Shown: positions 12,344 to 26,151 of the stretch, piece by piece
How positions within the stretch are numbered: position 1 is the stretch's first letter
Layout: each line of letters starts with the position of its first letter
NCBI GenBank assembly: GCA_013396915.1
Contig: VWZL01000683.1
Coordinates: 49,338-113,337 of the forward strand
Source of the DNA: Stercorarius parasiticus
Taxonomy: Eukaryota > Chordata > Aves > Charadriiformes > Stercorariidae
DNA: 64,000 nucleotides
Direction of reading: 5' to 3'
Made by a program: the position numbers and the translations under genes
The notes under the pieces: generated by a model
Seen by the model: only the letters and a program-made list of their open reading frames with translations
What the model was told of the DNA's origin: nothing
Databases searched by the model: none

Positions 12344-12893
12344 TGTCATGGTCTAAGACCCACGCAGCCATTCGCTCACTACCCCTGGTGGGATGGGGAA
12401 GAAAATTGAAAGGGTAAAGGTGAGAAAACTCGTGGATTGAGACCAGGACAGGGAAAGCAAAAGCTGCGTGCACAAGCAAAGCAAAATAAGGAATTTGTTC
12501 ACTGCTTCCCGTTGGCAGACAGATGTTCAGCCATTTCCAGAAAAGCAGGGGTCCATCACATGTAACTGTTACTAGGGAAGACAAATGCCATAACTCCAAA
12601 CATCCCCCTTTCCTCCTTCTTCCCCCAGCTTTTATTTCTGAGCACAACATCATATGGTGTGGGATATCCCTTTGTTCAGTTGGGGTCAGCTGTCCCAGCT
12701 GTGTCCCCTCCCAGCTTCTTGTGCACCCCCAGCCTATTCACTGGCAGGGCAGTGTGAGAAGCAGAAAAGGCCTTGACGTATAAGTACTGCTCAGCAATAA
12801 CTAAAACATCCCTGTATCATCACAAATCCAAAACATAACCCTATATGAGCTGCTATGAAGAAAATTAACTCTATCCCAGCCAAAACCAGTATC
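12344..12893 (-). mobile_element. Solo LTR, avian ERVL-type endogenous retrovirus
   Basis: A long terminal repeat in antisense orientation. Read on the - strand it opens with ..ACTGGTTTTGGCTGGGATAG and AGTTAATTTTCTTCATAG, the characteristic 5' end of a very common avian ERVL LTR family, and ends ..GACCATGACA (TGTCATGG on the + strand). The middle matches the same family, including the CAAGCAAAGCAAAA and CTCGTGG blocks. A TATA-like AATAAAAG lies mid-element on the - strand; the polyadenylation region seems to have lost its ATTAAA. No internal retroviral sequence adjoins it, so it is a solo LTR left by recombination. The 5-bp flanks do not match, which fits age or an imprecise boundary. A homologous copy lies at 44205-44783. 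Confidence 0.88.
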
Positions 12894-14889
12894 CGTTGTT
12901 AGGGTTTCTACCTAATCAGGACAATGGCACAGTGTTGCAGTTTTGGCTTAGCTTAATATTGATTTTGTAGCTTAATATTTAGCTAAAATAAATAAATAAA
13001 AAAAGAATGAGAAGGTAGAGTGTTCTAAAAAGAAAAAAAATCTGTAATAAAAAACAAAGTACTTTATATGCAGATAAGTAACTAAAAAAGGCAATGATTG
13101 TAATGAGATAAGGATATAAATGAAATGTGAAGTAGACCAGTTTCAGAAGGAATCCTATTCCCTCACTCTGAGTTCTTCAGTTAATTTCTTTAGTGGTTTT
13201 CAGCTTTGTTTTCTTGTTGGTGTTATTATCTTTTTTTTTTCTGGGGGAGGGGGCATTACATCAACAAGAAACACATCACCAAAATTCACAGGAGGTACCC
13301 CAGTGAAAATAGAAAAAATTGTGACTGGAGTTAGAGGTGATAGAAAAATGACCAAAGTAAAAAGTTAGTGAAACATGCATTATTTCTTTGAACAGTATAT
13401 GCCTGAAAAGAAAATTAGCAATGAAATTAGACAATGAAATGGGCTGTTTTATCCATCATTCTTCATATTACAGCTGAAAGGTCCTCAGAGAGGAATGCAC
13501 AGCCTTTTGAATTATGATGGTATTTTCTTATTGCTCTATGATCAATTTATATAATGGACTGCATGCTGAAACACAGGCTTAGCTGGTTATTAAACTCCAT
13601 CTCAAAAATGTTCAAATAGACTTGTGTAATAGTAATTAGTAAGACATCCTGTATGAAGATACTATCTGAACAACCACGTATAGGAAGGAAAGTTCATGCA
13701 GTGCTGTGCTCCTGGTTTTTTTTTTTAAAAAAGGAGGACTAGAAGGGTCTTTCTGAATTTTGTTACTCTCTTCAAACCTGTGCTGTTTACTGAAGCAAAT
13801 GACTGTATCCACGTACAGAACCAGATAGCTCATGGGAACCCAGGTACCAGACTACTTTTTTCAAACATTGTATTCCTCAGCACTAAAATCTCCTGGATCA
13901 ATTTAGCCTATATCTAATTAATGTGCCACACAATAGGTTTACTATTATAATAGTGGATGACAAGAAGAATGCAAAAAAATACCACTGCAATTAGATCTTT
14001 CCATCTACATTAATTTAGCAAATTAATGACTTTGAAATAACCTCAAATCAGAAACAAAGAGCACTCAGAGACATTGCTAAATTAGGAGGTTTTTGGTAAC
14101 TGTTAAAAAAAAAAGAAATTAAATGTATTGGTGCAGAACATACAGAAAACAAACAGTGGTGGAAAGTAATGAAGAAGTGCAGATTAATCAGTAACACTAC
14201 AGGCTTTTTAATCATCTTATTCAAGACATTCAAAAAAAGAGACTGTGCTACTGTAAAAGTAGAAATATGAGCATTTGCAGAAATTAATGCAACTGCAACT
14301 GCCTGTCACCACTTGTCACCTGAAACTATGTTTTTGCATTCTGTACCAGAGAGTTTTTACCACTGCCTGAGTAAAAGTAGTTTTCATACAAGTTAGCAGT
14401 TGTAATTTACTAACTTTGAACTTGAATGTTGGAGCTAAACATTGGAACCCTCACTTGCAAATGCTGTTAGGTAAAACACCAAGGCCCTGACAATTTTAGG
14501 TGTTTAGACCTCATCCTTATGTTGATGGGTAAATAGTCTGTTTTGTTATGCATTTGTTATGCAAATTTAATTTGTGTAATTACAATGCTGGTGCAAATTC
14601 CCTTCCAATTCAGTGAAATCAATTTTCTGTGCCTGTATCCTCAAATGTCAGAAAGGGATGCATACTTTATCAAAGGGCAAAAGGGAAGGTGACAGGGAGA
14701 AACTTCACTTGGGTTTACATGCTCGGATTTGTTAAAGTTGCTACATTGAAAATAACCAATATCAGCAAATTATTCCCCATGAAAGTAATCAATATTAGGA
14801 AATCTCAAACAAACAAAGAATAAATCCCAAACTCCAAAAACTTTCTTTGGCAGGGGATGGACTAAACCTTTAATACTCAAATATGTAAA
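12894..14889. other. Unique AT-rich DNA, no gene seen
   Basis: No repeat family was recognised. There is a short A/T-rich stretch at 12983-13060, a T run followed by GGGGGAGGGGG near 13230-13255 and small A runs at 13725 and 14105. No exon-like content. Confidence 0.55.
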
Positions 14890-15463
14890 TAGAATAGAAG
14901 GATTAGGGTTGGAAGGGACCTTAAAGATCATCTAGGTCACACCCCCCTGCCATTCTGCAGGGACACTTTCCACTAGACCAGGTTACTCAAAGGCCCATCC
15001 AGCCTGGCCTTGAATACTTCCAGGGAAGGGGTAACCACAACTTCTTTGGGCAACCCATTCCATTGTCTCATCACCCTCACAGTAAAGAATGTCTTTCTAA
15101 TATTTAATCTAAATCTATGCTCTTTCAATTTAAAACCATTACCCCTTGTCCTATCACTACACTCCCTGGTAAAGATTGCCTCTTAATCTTTCCTGTAGGT
15201 GCCCTTTACGTACTGAAAGGCTGCTATAAGATCTCCCCGGCACCTTCTCTTGGCTAAACAACCCCAACTCTCTCAGCCTGTCTTCATAGGAGAGGTGCTT
15301 CAGCCCTCTGATCATCTTTGTGGCCCTCCTCTGGACCCACTTGAGCAGGTCCATGTCTTTTTTATGTTGGGGGCCCCAGAGCTGGACGCAGTACTCCACA
15401 TGGGTTCTCACAAGAGTGGAGTAGAGGGGGAGAATCACCCCTTGACCTGCTGGCCACACTTCT
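14890..15463 (-). mobile_element. CR1 LINE, 5'-truncated
   Basis: An antisense CR1 of about 570 bp. Its 3' end lies at the left, where the + strand reads AGAATAGAAGGATTAGGGTT then GGAAGGGACC, the complement of the CR1 3' end. It then runs through the 3' UTR and the C-terminal part of ORF2. On the - strand the ORF2 remnant ([51 protein letters not shown]) is readable from about 15463 to 15250 before decay. The 5' break near TGGCCACACTTC is a typical premature stop of reverse transcription. Transcriptionally inert as seen. Confidence 0.95.
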
Positions 15464-17579
15464 AGCAAATATAAAACACCAGAAGGTATAATCAAATTTT
15501 ATCATACTATACTAAGTAATTTAGTCAAGACAATCTTGCGTTTATCACAATTCCTTACAGTTGACCAAAATATATGAATGGTAAAAACAGCTAGGGTCAA
15601 CTAAAGCATTTTATTACTTTGTTTAGCAGTTTATTCTAATAGCAAATCTCTCAGTGCCTGAAAAAGAAAGCTGCCTTAAAATATTTCTCAGTTCTCTTGT
15701 GAATTTGCAAATCAGGTTCCTGCGTATGGTTCTTCTTTTGCCTTTCTCCATTTAAGTCTAAAAGACTTAATCCCTTGTGTACCAATTTATGATTACCTGC
15801 TGGGGCAAACTGCAGAGTGCCTAAGGGTTGCAGTTTCCAAATCACCCAGATCAGAGGATCTCCGACGACTTCACTGTTTCCCTTCAGCCTGTGGTGTCTG
15901 TGATTTCTTTGCATGGAAGCCAAGGTGCAGGGGGCAGTTTGAGGGAGGAAGAAAGCAAAGAAGGGAATCTGGATGCTGCTAGGATACATTCCTATTTGGG
16001 AAGTGCTCGTCAGAGCAGAAGTTGAGAAATGTTCACAGCGAAAATCTAAGAACTTCTGAAGCTTTTGTTCTGGGTGTTTTCTGGGCGGAAGGGGAGGTTG
16101 GTTGGTCAGTTAGTTGGCTGGATGTTTTTTCAGTTGTTCCACCTGTTTTGTATATCCTTTTATCTGTTTTTTCATGATATTTATGCAAACTTCAGGACTG
16201 GATTCTCACTTTATCTTTTTTTCTAGCACCATGTAAATAAAGTTATCAGTTCAGAAAAGATAACACAGAAATCAGTAATAAAAGCACAGACAGTATTAAT
16301 GTCACCCTAAATATTAATAATTATGTTAATAAATTTCCACTCATTCGTAATATCTCTGCTAGATCTGTCATTGTTGTATTACACACATTTGAACTTTACC
16401 AAAGATGGGACTACCAAGGACAGGATCTGGGAAATTTTCAGTATAAAATAAATAAACCTAGGCTGTTGGCAGACATCCATAGAACAGGACAAGAAAATCT
16501 GTTCAGATAGGTACAGTTTAGTTTTTGTACCTTAAATTCATAGCCCAATTTTATTCCAGCCTGCTCCTTCTGTATGCAAGCTGTGGATGTCCAAAACAAG
16601 CATAAAGCACTTGAATAGTGCTTTAAAGCATGATCTCTCCATTCTTACATAGCTACAAATTTATGAACAAGTCAATGAAACTTTTTTAAATTTGAGCATG
16701 TAAATTTGCCTTTAGGCAATAAGAAATTTGGTCTCATAGAGTTAGTTTTTCCAGTGTCACATGTTTAAACACAGGAGTTTATCATAAAAATGCCTTCTTA
16801 GCCATATGTACAGATTACCACCGTGATTCTGCAATAAATTGAAATTATTGAACGATATTTGAACTGTGATATAGATATGCTGTTGTGTAACACTTGAATT
16901 AGACCTGGGAATATTAAGGAAGGCCTTCTGGAAGAGGGAGATATCCTCCTAATTTTAGTAATAATGATGATAATAATAATACTTATTATTATTAATAATA
17001 ATAAATCTGTAATGGAATTAAATCCTAAACTACCCCTAAAATTGGGCACTGGCACAGAATATAAGAAGAAAATTTTGGACTTGTGAAGCTAAAACACAAC
17101 TCCACAATTTCCACTTTCTATTCTTTGAGATTCTGTGGCTATTACTTGGCCTGTTCTGTGGCTAGGTGAAAAGTAAATGGTGTATAAACACCATAACCAT
17201 TTTGCATGTGCTTCTGTATCGTGTATCGTGTACAATACTGTGCATAGTATCATGTAACATACAAATATGTGTATGTGTTATAATACCTAAAGTATAGATT
17301 TTTGTCCTTCCCCCAACAGGTACATTCCTGAGTTTACCTTTCCCACTGTTTTGTAAAGCTACCCCTTTTCAGTTTTTGCTATGGTCCAGTCATGATAGCC
17401 TGGAACTTAAAATGTGCTATTTCATCCAACTTTCCAGGTCATTTGCTGAGACAACCAGCAGTGTTTAAACTTGCTCAGGCTTCTGTATCAGTGAACAGAT
17501 GGAGTAAATCCACCCTGAGATGCAGAATCTGCACCATCCCTCTTTCTCAGCCAGTTTACCGCATATTAGTTTGTATTGA
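15464..17579. other. Unique DNA with a small (TAA)n repeat, no gene seen
   Basis: No transposon recognised. Overlapping open frames on both strands at 15651-16025 were examined and have no family resemblance. A (TAA)n/(TTA)n patch lies at 16958-17006, and a TGTATCGTGTATCGTG double at about 17215. Confidence 0.5.
16958..17006. repeat. (TAA)n / (TTA)n simple repeat, self-complementary
   Basis: Roughly 50 bases of ATAATAATAATA followed by CTTATTATTATTA and ATAATAATAA. The change of phase from TAA to TTA makes it an imperfect inverted repeat able to fold on itself. Confidence 0.9.
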
Positions 17580-18100
17580 AGGAGAACATATAGCTAAGGA
17601 CACACTGTACTAGGCACTGTACAGGCATAACAAATTGAGAGTTTTCGTCCAGGGAGCTTAAATTTAAGTTTGAAATGAGAGACAGCAGGTGGATAAGACA
17701 GATGGAGAGGAAACACAAAAATAGCAGTAAGACAGCTGTAAGCAGTGCAATAAGCAGTGGTCACACCAGCTGGCTAATCACTGACAAGTGGTTCCTACCA
17801 TTGCCACAAAGACAAGCTTGAAGGAAGGATTTAAAGTGGAAGTGAGGATTTTTTAGAATTGTTTCCACACAGAAATGGGAATGTGAGAAAATGACATTGT
17901 TTGTGTGAAAAATGCAACAAACAGGCAATCAGAAGCTAGGATTCCAGACAGCACGGCAGTGGGAATCTGAATCCTTGATGTATATACATGACTGCAGATG
18001 AGGTGGGCATTAACCTTGAAGGGTTTTAAAAGTTATTGGAAGTTGTATAAAATAAGAGCTACAGTAAGAAGGGTTTGCATTAGCTATGTTTGAGGCAATG
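17580..18100 (-). mobile_element. Ancient L2-like LINE, 3' end
   Basis: The - strand ends with GTACAGTGCCTAGTACAGTG, matching the terminal block of L2 elements (..GTACAGYGCCTAGCACA..). Going right on the + strand, pieces resemble the reverse complement of an old amniote L2-type element that I recall from turtle and crocodilian genomes: GAGCTTAAATTTAAGT, GAGACAGCAGGTGGATAAGA, GCTAATCACTGACAAGTGG and TTAACCTTGAAGGG. The copy is heavily mutated and no reading frame survives. The family name is inference from remembered consensus sequences; the right boundary is approximate. Confidence 0.55.
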
Positions 18101-21100
18101 AACAAAACAAAGATTTGTACAAAACTGCCTAGAAATATTTCAGGTCAATTTAAAGGAGACAAGTTTAAATATGATTAAGAAAGAGGAGGCAAAATTTCAT
18201 TCCTCAAAGGGATACATAAGCATCTTGCCAGCATCAGTGTCAATAGTGGGGGACAGGAGGCTGAGTGGGACTTATGAACGGATGTTTTTGAGGATTGATA
18301 TGTCTGCCTTTTCACCTCAAAAATCAAAGTCAAAGATTTTTTCCTGTTATAGCAGGTGGACCTCTGTGGACTTAGGATGTGCACCATACATAGGGTGTGT
18401 GGAGACTCATGGTGTCTGATGTGCCTTGCCCTGGAAGCAAAGACAGACAGCTCTGTCTCCAGGGAAACTTTATTGTTTCTTTGCATCAGCATCCAAAAAA
18501 GTGTCTATAGTTAAGAACTTATTTGGAGCAGGTTTGCTATTTAAGAACATAGCTTTCAGTTTTAGTACTTTATGCTGGTCTCTGAAGCTTGTATCGCTGT
18601 CTCCCTATATCTCTCTCCTCTTCGCAGATGGTTTCAACAGCTTGAGCCTGCCTCTTTGCAGATGATGCCAGATGCTCCCTCTCTAACAGGCAGCTTTAGA
18701 TCCCTCTCACCCACGTTCACAGAAACAGGTGATACCAGATGCCCCCTCAACTCGAGTCTCACCCAAATGAGTGCAAATACACACACCCAAGCAATGCAGT
18801 AGATTTGCATATACTAAACAAGTGAAGCCAGGTATGTTTTTGTGAGTTAGGACTTGCCGGAAGAACTACCTCTTTCAGTGGCTCCTCCAATGTCTAATCA
18901 ATATTTACTCTTCCCCTCCTTTGCACCTATTTCTTCCTCTTTCTAAATCAACTGTAAATGGATTATAATTTAATACTTGGGACTTAAAGGGCTAATATAA
19001 GGTAGTTTAGTTTATACACAAGTCACAGATTTACAATAAGATCATTTATAAGGTAAATATTTATCCCATTTATTTCTGGATCTGTTAAATGTGTTTATTC
19101 AACAGTTATTGGGAAACTAATAAACCCACCTTTTATTTTGATGAAACAAATCATGTATATACAGCATTTCCTGTTGAAATGTATATATATTACTGCCAAA
19201 AGCTGTAAAAAAGTTTTATGTTTTACTGCAGGAATACTGCGAAGTTAAAAATGTATTTCTAACTGACATTTAGTACCCACTAAACAATACCTACATCATA
19301 ACTACTAATACTGTAAAAAATGTACAACTGTAACTGAAGGATTCTAAGGAAAATATTCCTCTGCTGCCAATTTCTTTATTTTATATCCTTTCAATACTTT
19401 GCAGATGTCAGCCAAACCCTGGATGCCAGTTGTTCTCAAACTGGTGGACAGAGACAAGTGATACTTTGAAACATATTAAACAGTAACATTGGTTATCATT
19501 TCATCTTGTTGCATTTTGTTTTGCAGGTGGTCCCACTTCTCCTCACGTTCATCTATACAACAAAATCCAAAGCACTAGAACTGATGAGCCTATTAGGCTC
19601 TGCACAGCTGTTAAGGGCCCAAGCACGAATATCAGATTGCAGGACTGAGAGATTTAAGTTCTGATATTACAAGCTTCAAAAGACCCAAATGCACCAGTAT
19701 GGTGCTCACTACAGGACTGGTTTTGCTGTGTAAATGACTTAGTTGTCACACCCAGAATACACAGAATTCTATAGCAGTGTAGAAGAATTCCTTGATAAAA
19801 TGGAGATTCTGCATTCTTTAAAAGGCAAACCCAGAAAATAAGTCTTGGGATGGTGTATAATGAGTAATTAACTGTGTATTAGTATCCTAGAAAATGTAAT
19901 CAGTCAAATAAAAACAGGTGAGAGGATTCAATAGCCTCTAATTTTCATATTGTGGGATGCAGGTTTTCCTTCAAAATATTTTGCATTTTATCCTCTCTTA
20001 AAATATATTGTGTGGCCTATAAAGTATTATTTCAAGGGAAAATTATTTACTCGAGGAGCACTGAATGTTTTCTCAAATACTACGAATAAACTGCCTAATG
20101 TTCTGTGAAGCTTATCACTGATAATCCTATAATTCCATACAGAAAGATGCGAACAAGATGCTTTATATTGCCTGGCTTTGTTGAGAAAATATATTTTTTA
20201 TTCTTTCCAGCATTCTGGATGCGCTTTAGCATTATTGGAGGGTTAGCCTTAGAAGAGCATTAGACATTTCTGATAATCACTTTGAGTAAGCTGATCAGCA
20301 CCAGTAAAAGTGTCTAGGAGGAAGCACCTTTAGAATACAAAAAGTAGTACTGAAGCAGAAGCAGCAAAATGTGAGATAGAAAGAATAGTACAGTGCCAAA
20401 GAACAGATATAAAGTTAGGGGTGGTTCAAATCAAAATAGTAAATTCTTAATATGACTGCCCAAATGGTTGGTGGTTTTCAATCTGTTTCCTTCTTGCTCT
20501 GTGATAACAGTGATTCCGATTTATTTTTCATTATTATACCTGTGCCTGTGGAGTGGAAGTGAGATACTCAGTGCAGGAAAGTGGTATTTTTGGATGCCTT
20601 TGCTTTGACTTAATGCATATGGGTTTATTTTAGTCGTAATTTTGCCAGACCATGAAAAGAGCCATCTGGAACACGTCTAATTTGGACTCTCAAACCTACA
20701 TAAAGAGAAATCTAAAAGTTATGGACTGTTTGAATCAGTTTTTCCTCTGTTGGAGCAAAGTATTGGCTTAGAAAGTGTCCTAGGGTCCTCTTGAAAGCAT
20801 CAGAGGGTCTGAGCATACACTTGTTTATGCATATCATCAGAGATTTTATGCTATGTGTGCATGTAATATACAGATGTTTTAAATGGATGCCTTGGTCTAG
20901 GTTTGCTGGGTTTTGCAGACCACCTGAAGATATGCAATAGTTCCAACTTGTTTAGTGTCAGACCTTAAACACACAGTTTATTGAGATGTTTTTCAAAGCA
21001 GGGCTTTTTGGTCTAGTTATTTTGGTCTATACAGTAAGGTTGTAGTGAGGTCAGAAATACTGCAAGTGATTGCCTTAGCACTGGGATATTCTAAACCAGA

Positions 21101-24100
21101 TATCTTCCTTCTGTTCCACACACATCGAATTCAAAACTATTATACACATCTCTTCTTGTATGAGTCAAACCTGTCAGTGTCATTGTTCCCCTGAGATTTT
21201 GAAAATAGCAGTTTCAGTGCCTGGTAACATGAAAGTGTCCAGAAATGATCCAAAGGTGAGCACCAACTTCATGACAAAAATATAGACCCCTGATCACTGG
21301 AGATGTTTTAGAGCAGGCTGGATAGTTGAATTCCTCTCTTGTTCCAAAAATGTTTAGATCTTGATTTAATAAATTCATCTCTCCTGCAAGAGAACCTGCT
21401 TCTCAAAATGCTAAGATTGTTATTGTGGGACTCAATAAATTTTTGTTACAGTTGATGAATTATTTGTAAATCATCAACCTGAGGCTATCCTAGCTCAATA
21501 AAGATTGCAACATAATTTTTTTTTAGTTTATTGGCTTTTCAATGACTGGAGTACGAGACATGGTAGCATTCATCATAACTAGTCTTTATGCTCACCAGAT
21601 ACGATACATTTTGGATTTAGAAAAAAAAATAATTATACAAGACATGAGTCTTCTTGGAAACAAGTGTATAAAACTTGCTCTTAGATATTTATCTTGTGCA
21701 AGATAAATATCTTTAACTGGCAGTGAATCCAAGCAATCTTAATAGCACAGATGTTGGTCATTGCATAAAAACTGTAGGCAACTATTCAAAGAAGACTCAT
21801 AATCACCTCCTGGAATGGCTATATAAAAATTGGCAGTGATGATGCGTAGAAGAAAGAGAGAGGGTGCAAAGTAGCGGTAATCTTCTATGAGAAAACAGCA
21901 AATGGAGAAAGGCTACAAATGTGAGCTTCTGTTTACAGAAAGAATATAGATAAAATCTAGTGAATGACTGATGACGTGGTGAAAGGACCATTACCAAAGG
22001 GAGGAAAAAAAAAAGAAGGAAAAAAACCCAGGGCTGGGGGGGAGAGCAAGAACTGTATCTGAATGACCTAGGGCTGAGAACTGAGAGTAAATTTTCACAG
22101 TCATTTATAGTCTGAAACGTTTGATCTCAATGACCGTTTTACTGTTGGCTCCCACATGTTTTCTTCGTTAGAGACTCAGTCTATTTTGGAGTAGTTTGCC
22201 TCAAGTTTTAGTCCTTTGTAGAGCTGTACCAAAGAGTCAGAGCCTGTCTAGAGAGGGAAATCAATGAAGTATTTAGAACAATGACAACATCTAGGTTCTG
22301 TTTCTAATGAGGATGACAGTGCAACTTCCTTTACTTTATGCTCTTCTTGGTCAACATGTGGCTAAAAAGTTACCAATTACATTATTGGCTTCTTGAAAAC
22401 TGAGAGAGAGACTCTAAGATTTGTGTCAAAAGGTAACTCTGCAAAAGAAATCTTAGTCCTCTGTACAACTTTTTCAAGCCTATTTCCTTAGGAACTCTAG
22501 CTGAAAACTTGATGAAATGTCAAGTTTTCACAGGTTTGCCCTTAATGAGCAAAACTTCAATTATACTTCAAGGCATTCTGCTTCTTTGAGGCTTTTTTTT
22601 TTCACTTCACTTGAAACTCTTAGTCTGCAGCCGTTAAAGTCATGTTTCAGAGACCTGGGAGATATTATCGATTTTTCTTTGCCAAAAAAAGATCACTACC
22701 TTTAGGCAAGGTGTGAATACTAGATTACTGCATTTTTTTACTTCCAACTTCTAATTCTTCTGTGTCCTAAATCTAGGTGACTTACTTTTTTACGTGTACT
22801 AAGTACAAATATTGAAAAATTATAAATGCTACCTTCCTTACAATGTCAGTTATGCGTCACAAATAACATTAATAAAGCCAAGGGCCTTATCCAGGTTTAT
22901 ATTGATGCAAATGACAAGAGGGCTTGTCTGTGGTCCAATTCACTGACTGTATATTTTTGCTTAAACTTGAAATTTCCTTAAGACAATAATTAGGTAAATA
23001 CAAATTATTCTTTTATTCAAAATAATACAGGCTTGTTTTTATCCACTTATTATGTCACATGCAGAACTTCATACGGCTTTTAAGAAGATTTTTCTTTTAA
23101 TTTTAAATTTAAAAATGCCTGCAAAATATTATATCATACACAAGAAAATATCATGTTGATATTAAATAAGGTTAAGAATTTAGAAACAATTGCAACAACT
23201 TTTCTTTCCCCATTGAGTATATTTGTTCTTAATGGAGGAGCATTAACTGACTTTTCAAATTATTTCAAATGATCATTCAACATCTGAGGAAATGCACAGA
23301 AACACTGACATTTGTTCTTGCAGTGTCACTGACTGACTGCAAATTTGAAGTGTTAAAAAGGATCTGAATTCAAGTCAAATCAGTTTTCAATGTTAGAAGT
23401 ATAAGGACTGGAAGATATAATCCGTGAATTAGATACTGGAAAAAAAGTAAAATATGTATTATAAGAAATTTTAAAAGGAGAGAGATAAAAAACATACTTT
23501 TTTTCACCAAGAAGACAATGGAAGGAATTCCTTTTTTGATACTTACCTTGTAAAAATGTAGACGTGAGGAATATCAACTGTCAGAAGAAGGTTTTTGTGG
23601 GTTTTTTTTCCCTGATTTTTTTCTAAATTGCATTGTTATTGCTTACAGAAGAGACAAGTATCTAGCAGGCAATAAGGCAAATTTCCAAGATGAACAATGC
23701 ATGATTTTAAGAAATTAGATAGTAATTAATTTATTTGAATACAAAAGATGGTGTACATAACCTTCCTTATAAAGCACTCATGATTATTTTTTTATTTACT
23801 TGGATTTTGTTCTCCAGCCCAGGTCATGACTCCTTTACTCAGAGTGTTATAATAATCTGCTATGTGTAATATGCAGACATAGAGTAGAAGAAAAGAAGCA
23901 GAATTACCCAGTTTTAAAGGTCTGAAATTTTGAGTCTGAGTAAATAATGTAAATATTGAGTAAACATTCAAAGCTACTTACGAAACTAAAAGGGAAATGT
24001 TAATCTCACCTAAACATGGCTAAGTGATAAGCGTCTAAACCTAATTGTTTAGGCTATAAACTATTTGAGCCTGTTTAAGGCTCTGCTAAATTCACACAAG

Positions 24101-26151
24101 ACTCCATAAAATGACATGTCAGAACTGGGGACAGATTTAAGTATTTCCAGGACTTCGTGTTGTGCCCTGGTTGCAAGACTAACCACAGTTACAGAGTGTG
24201 ACTAACGAGAGACTCTCTGGTGCATAATAACATTAATTAGATGGTGCACTTAAACATGAGTGTATTCTATTTTGAATATATGAGAAATTATCTGCCTTCT
24301 CACACCATAAAGACACTGGTAGAAAATCTGAATGTGTGCACAATATCAAAGGGAAGAAAAAAAGAATATATTACCTCCCATCTCCAAAACATTCCAAAAC
24401 TTGTCTCTCACAAGAGCTACTTCATGTTTAAGTAAAGAAATGAAAAGAAAGTCACAACACAGAACTGTATTTTCAATAGTCCATCAATTTTTGTGTAGGA
24501 AGAAGGGCATCATCTTTGTGGTTGCAGGGTGTGCAAGATGTTTGCGAGTCTTTTTGCTCTGACTGGAATTACAGATTCAGAGGAAGGCAAAGCAATTAAA
24601 AAACTACACACAGAATCATTGCAGTTTAGAAGCTGATAGGCGTTGAGAAATTTTTTTATGGCCTTTACAGGGAAAGTATGGCAATTTACATGTGTTACAA
24701 TTCTTTTTTGCCTTTCTGAAGAAAACCTATAAAAATATTACTTTAGACATTCCAGAAAGGTCTTGAAAGAACAAAACAAAAGAACTGTAATTCTCCATAG
24801 CCTGATGTTCAGCTCTAAATGTAACAAGGCATTGTTCAGTACAACTTCTGTAGTTACACAGGTAACAACCTCACTTGGAGAGCATTTCCACCACAAAGTA
24901 AACTCAAACCTGTCAACTGAGAGTGTTTAAGTGACAACACATCCTACTTTTGTTGTTGACTATGATTTAAAAACTCATTAATAATTTTTGAAATAGTTGG
25001 TTTTATTAAAAAAAAAAAAGAAAAAAAGAAAATATTCCAACCATTGCCTGATGAATTAGAATATTGATTTGTTCTTTGTAAAAATATATTATATTATATG
25101 AAAGGCTCTTCTAATCATTCTTATCTAGATTAATAAAAAAGTGTCTAATTTACTTTAGCCTTTCTTTCAATTTTATATTATTCAAGTTGTTTTCAGATTA
25201 ATATTTCTAACTTTTAACAAGCTTTACATCTACACAAATTTTTGATTTTTACACTTCAATATCTCTTGTCCTACTATATCCTCTCATCAGACTTTTAGGA
25301 TACAGAAGATAAATCTCATTCTTAAAATACAGTAAACCAGACATGAAATGCAGGTAACAAAGTAGTTGTAAATCTATTGTCAATATGACACACGTAAGGC
25401 TTTTAGATTTCCACTGCTCTAGAAAACTAGAGGAACTTCTTCAAGGTCTCAGCCAATTTTTGCTTTCTCTTCCAGTGGCATACAGGCATGCTACATAAGG
25501 TGTGATTTTCTAGGATTTTCTTTCTTAGAGGTATCACAGAAATATTCCTGAGCTCTGGTAGAAACTGTTGCATATTTTGCTCTTTTGAATGTTAGCTCAT
25601 TTAGTGAGGTATCTATGTATATTCTAATATTTACCTTTCTTTTTCGTATGTTATAAGAAAAGAGAATATGTTGTAAAACAGAATAAGATACAAATACAAT
25701 TAGGATTCCATAAAGAGGAAAACTTTTTATGATTACAACAGAAGGCATATGAGATATCTGGTCTTTGGTTACCAGGGTTGGCAAATGACATATTCAAAAA
25801 AGTGAAAATAAAAGTCTCATTAAGAGAAAAAGGAATCACAAGTTTAGATAACATAACCAGAGATGCAAGAATCTCAGAATATTTTTTAACTTGACTGAAA
25901 ATTTATTAGGTAGTATACCTGTTACTGGCTACCCTTCTATAAAGTTTGGCTGAGATATGTATAAGATAATGAATTTTTGGGGAAGTATGGATCAGAGAAG
26001 ACCTGTCTTGTCTTGTGTCTTCCAAAACTCCTGTAAGGCAAAATATCTGACTTCATTTGCAACTGTGGAAATTTTCAGTTCTTCAGAACAAAGATTTGCT
26101 GCTATGATAACACAATCTGATGTAACAAGTAGATATAAGTGAACATGTTCA
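18101..26151. other. Long unique AT-rich stretch, no gene seen
   Basis: About 8 kb with no recognisable transposon or exon. Structures seen: a 14-bp perfect palindrome at 21683-21712, an A-rich run around 22000-22030 followed by GGGCTGGGGGGGAGAG, and an A-rich run at 25007-25032. A GGTTCAAATC box at about 20424 has no matching upstream A box, so no tRNA or SINE is called. Part of 18560-18830 has two similar CCAGATGCYCCCTC blocks but no family could be assigned. Confidence 0.5.
21683..21712. repeat. Perfect 14-bp inverted repeat with 2-base loop
   Basis: AGATATTTATCTTG (21683-21696) is mirrored by CAAGATAAATATCT (21699-21712) around TG. Arms this long with so short a loop are unlikely by chance in 64 kb. 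It would extrude as a hairpin and resembles the product of a local template switch. Confidence 0.95.

Noticed and set aside
12336..12783. 105-codon (-) and 86-codon (+) frames
   Set aside because: Both lie in the ERVL-type LTR, which is non-coding.
15651..16025. Overlapping 112-codon (-) and 65-codon (+) open frames
   Set aside because: No recognisable domain, no repeat support, and composition like surrounding non-coding DNA; probably chance.
20424..20433. GGTTCAAATC, a perfect tRNA-type B box
   Set aside because: No A box at the right distance upstream, no cloverleaf and no tail; not a tRNA or SINE.
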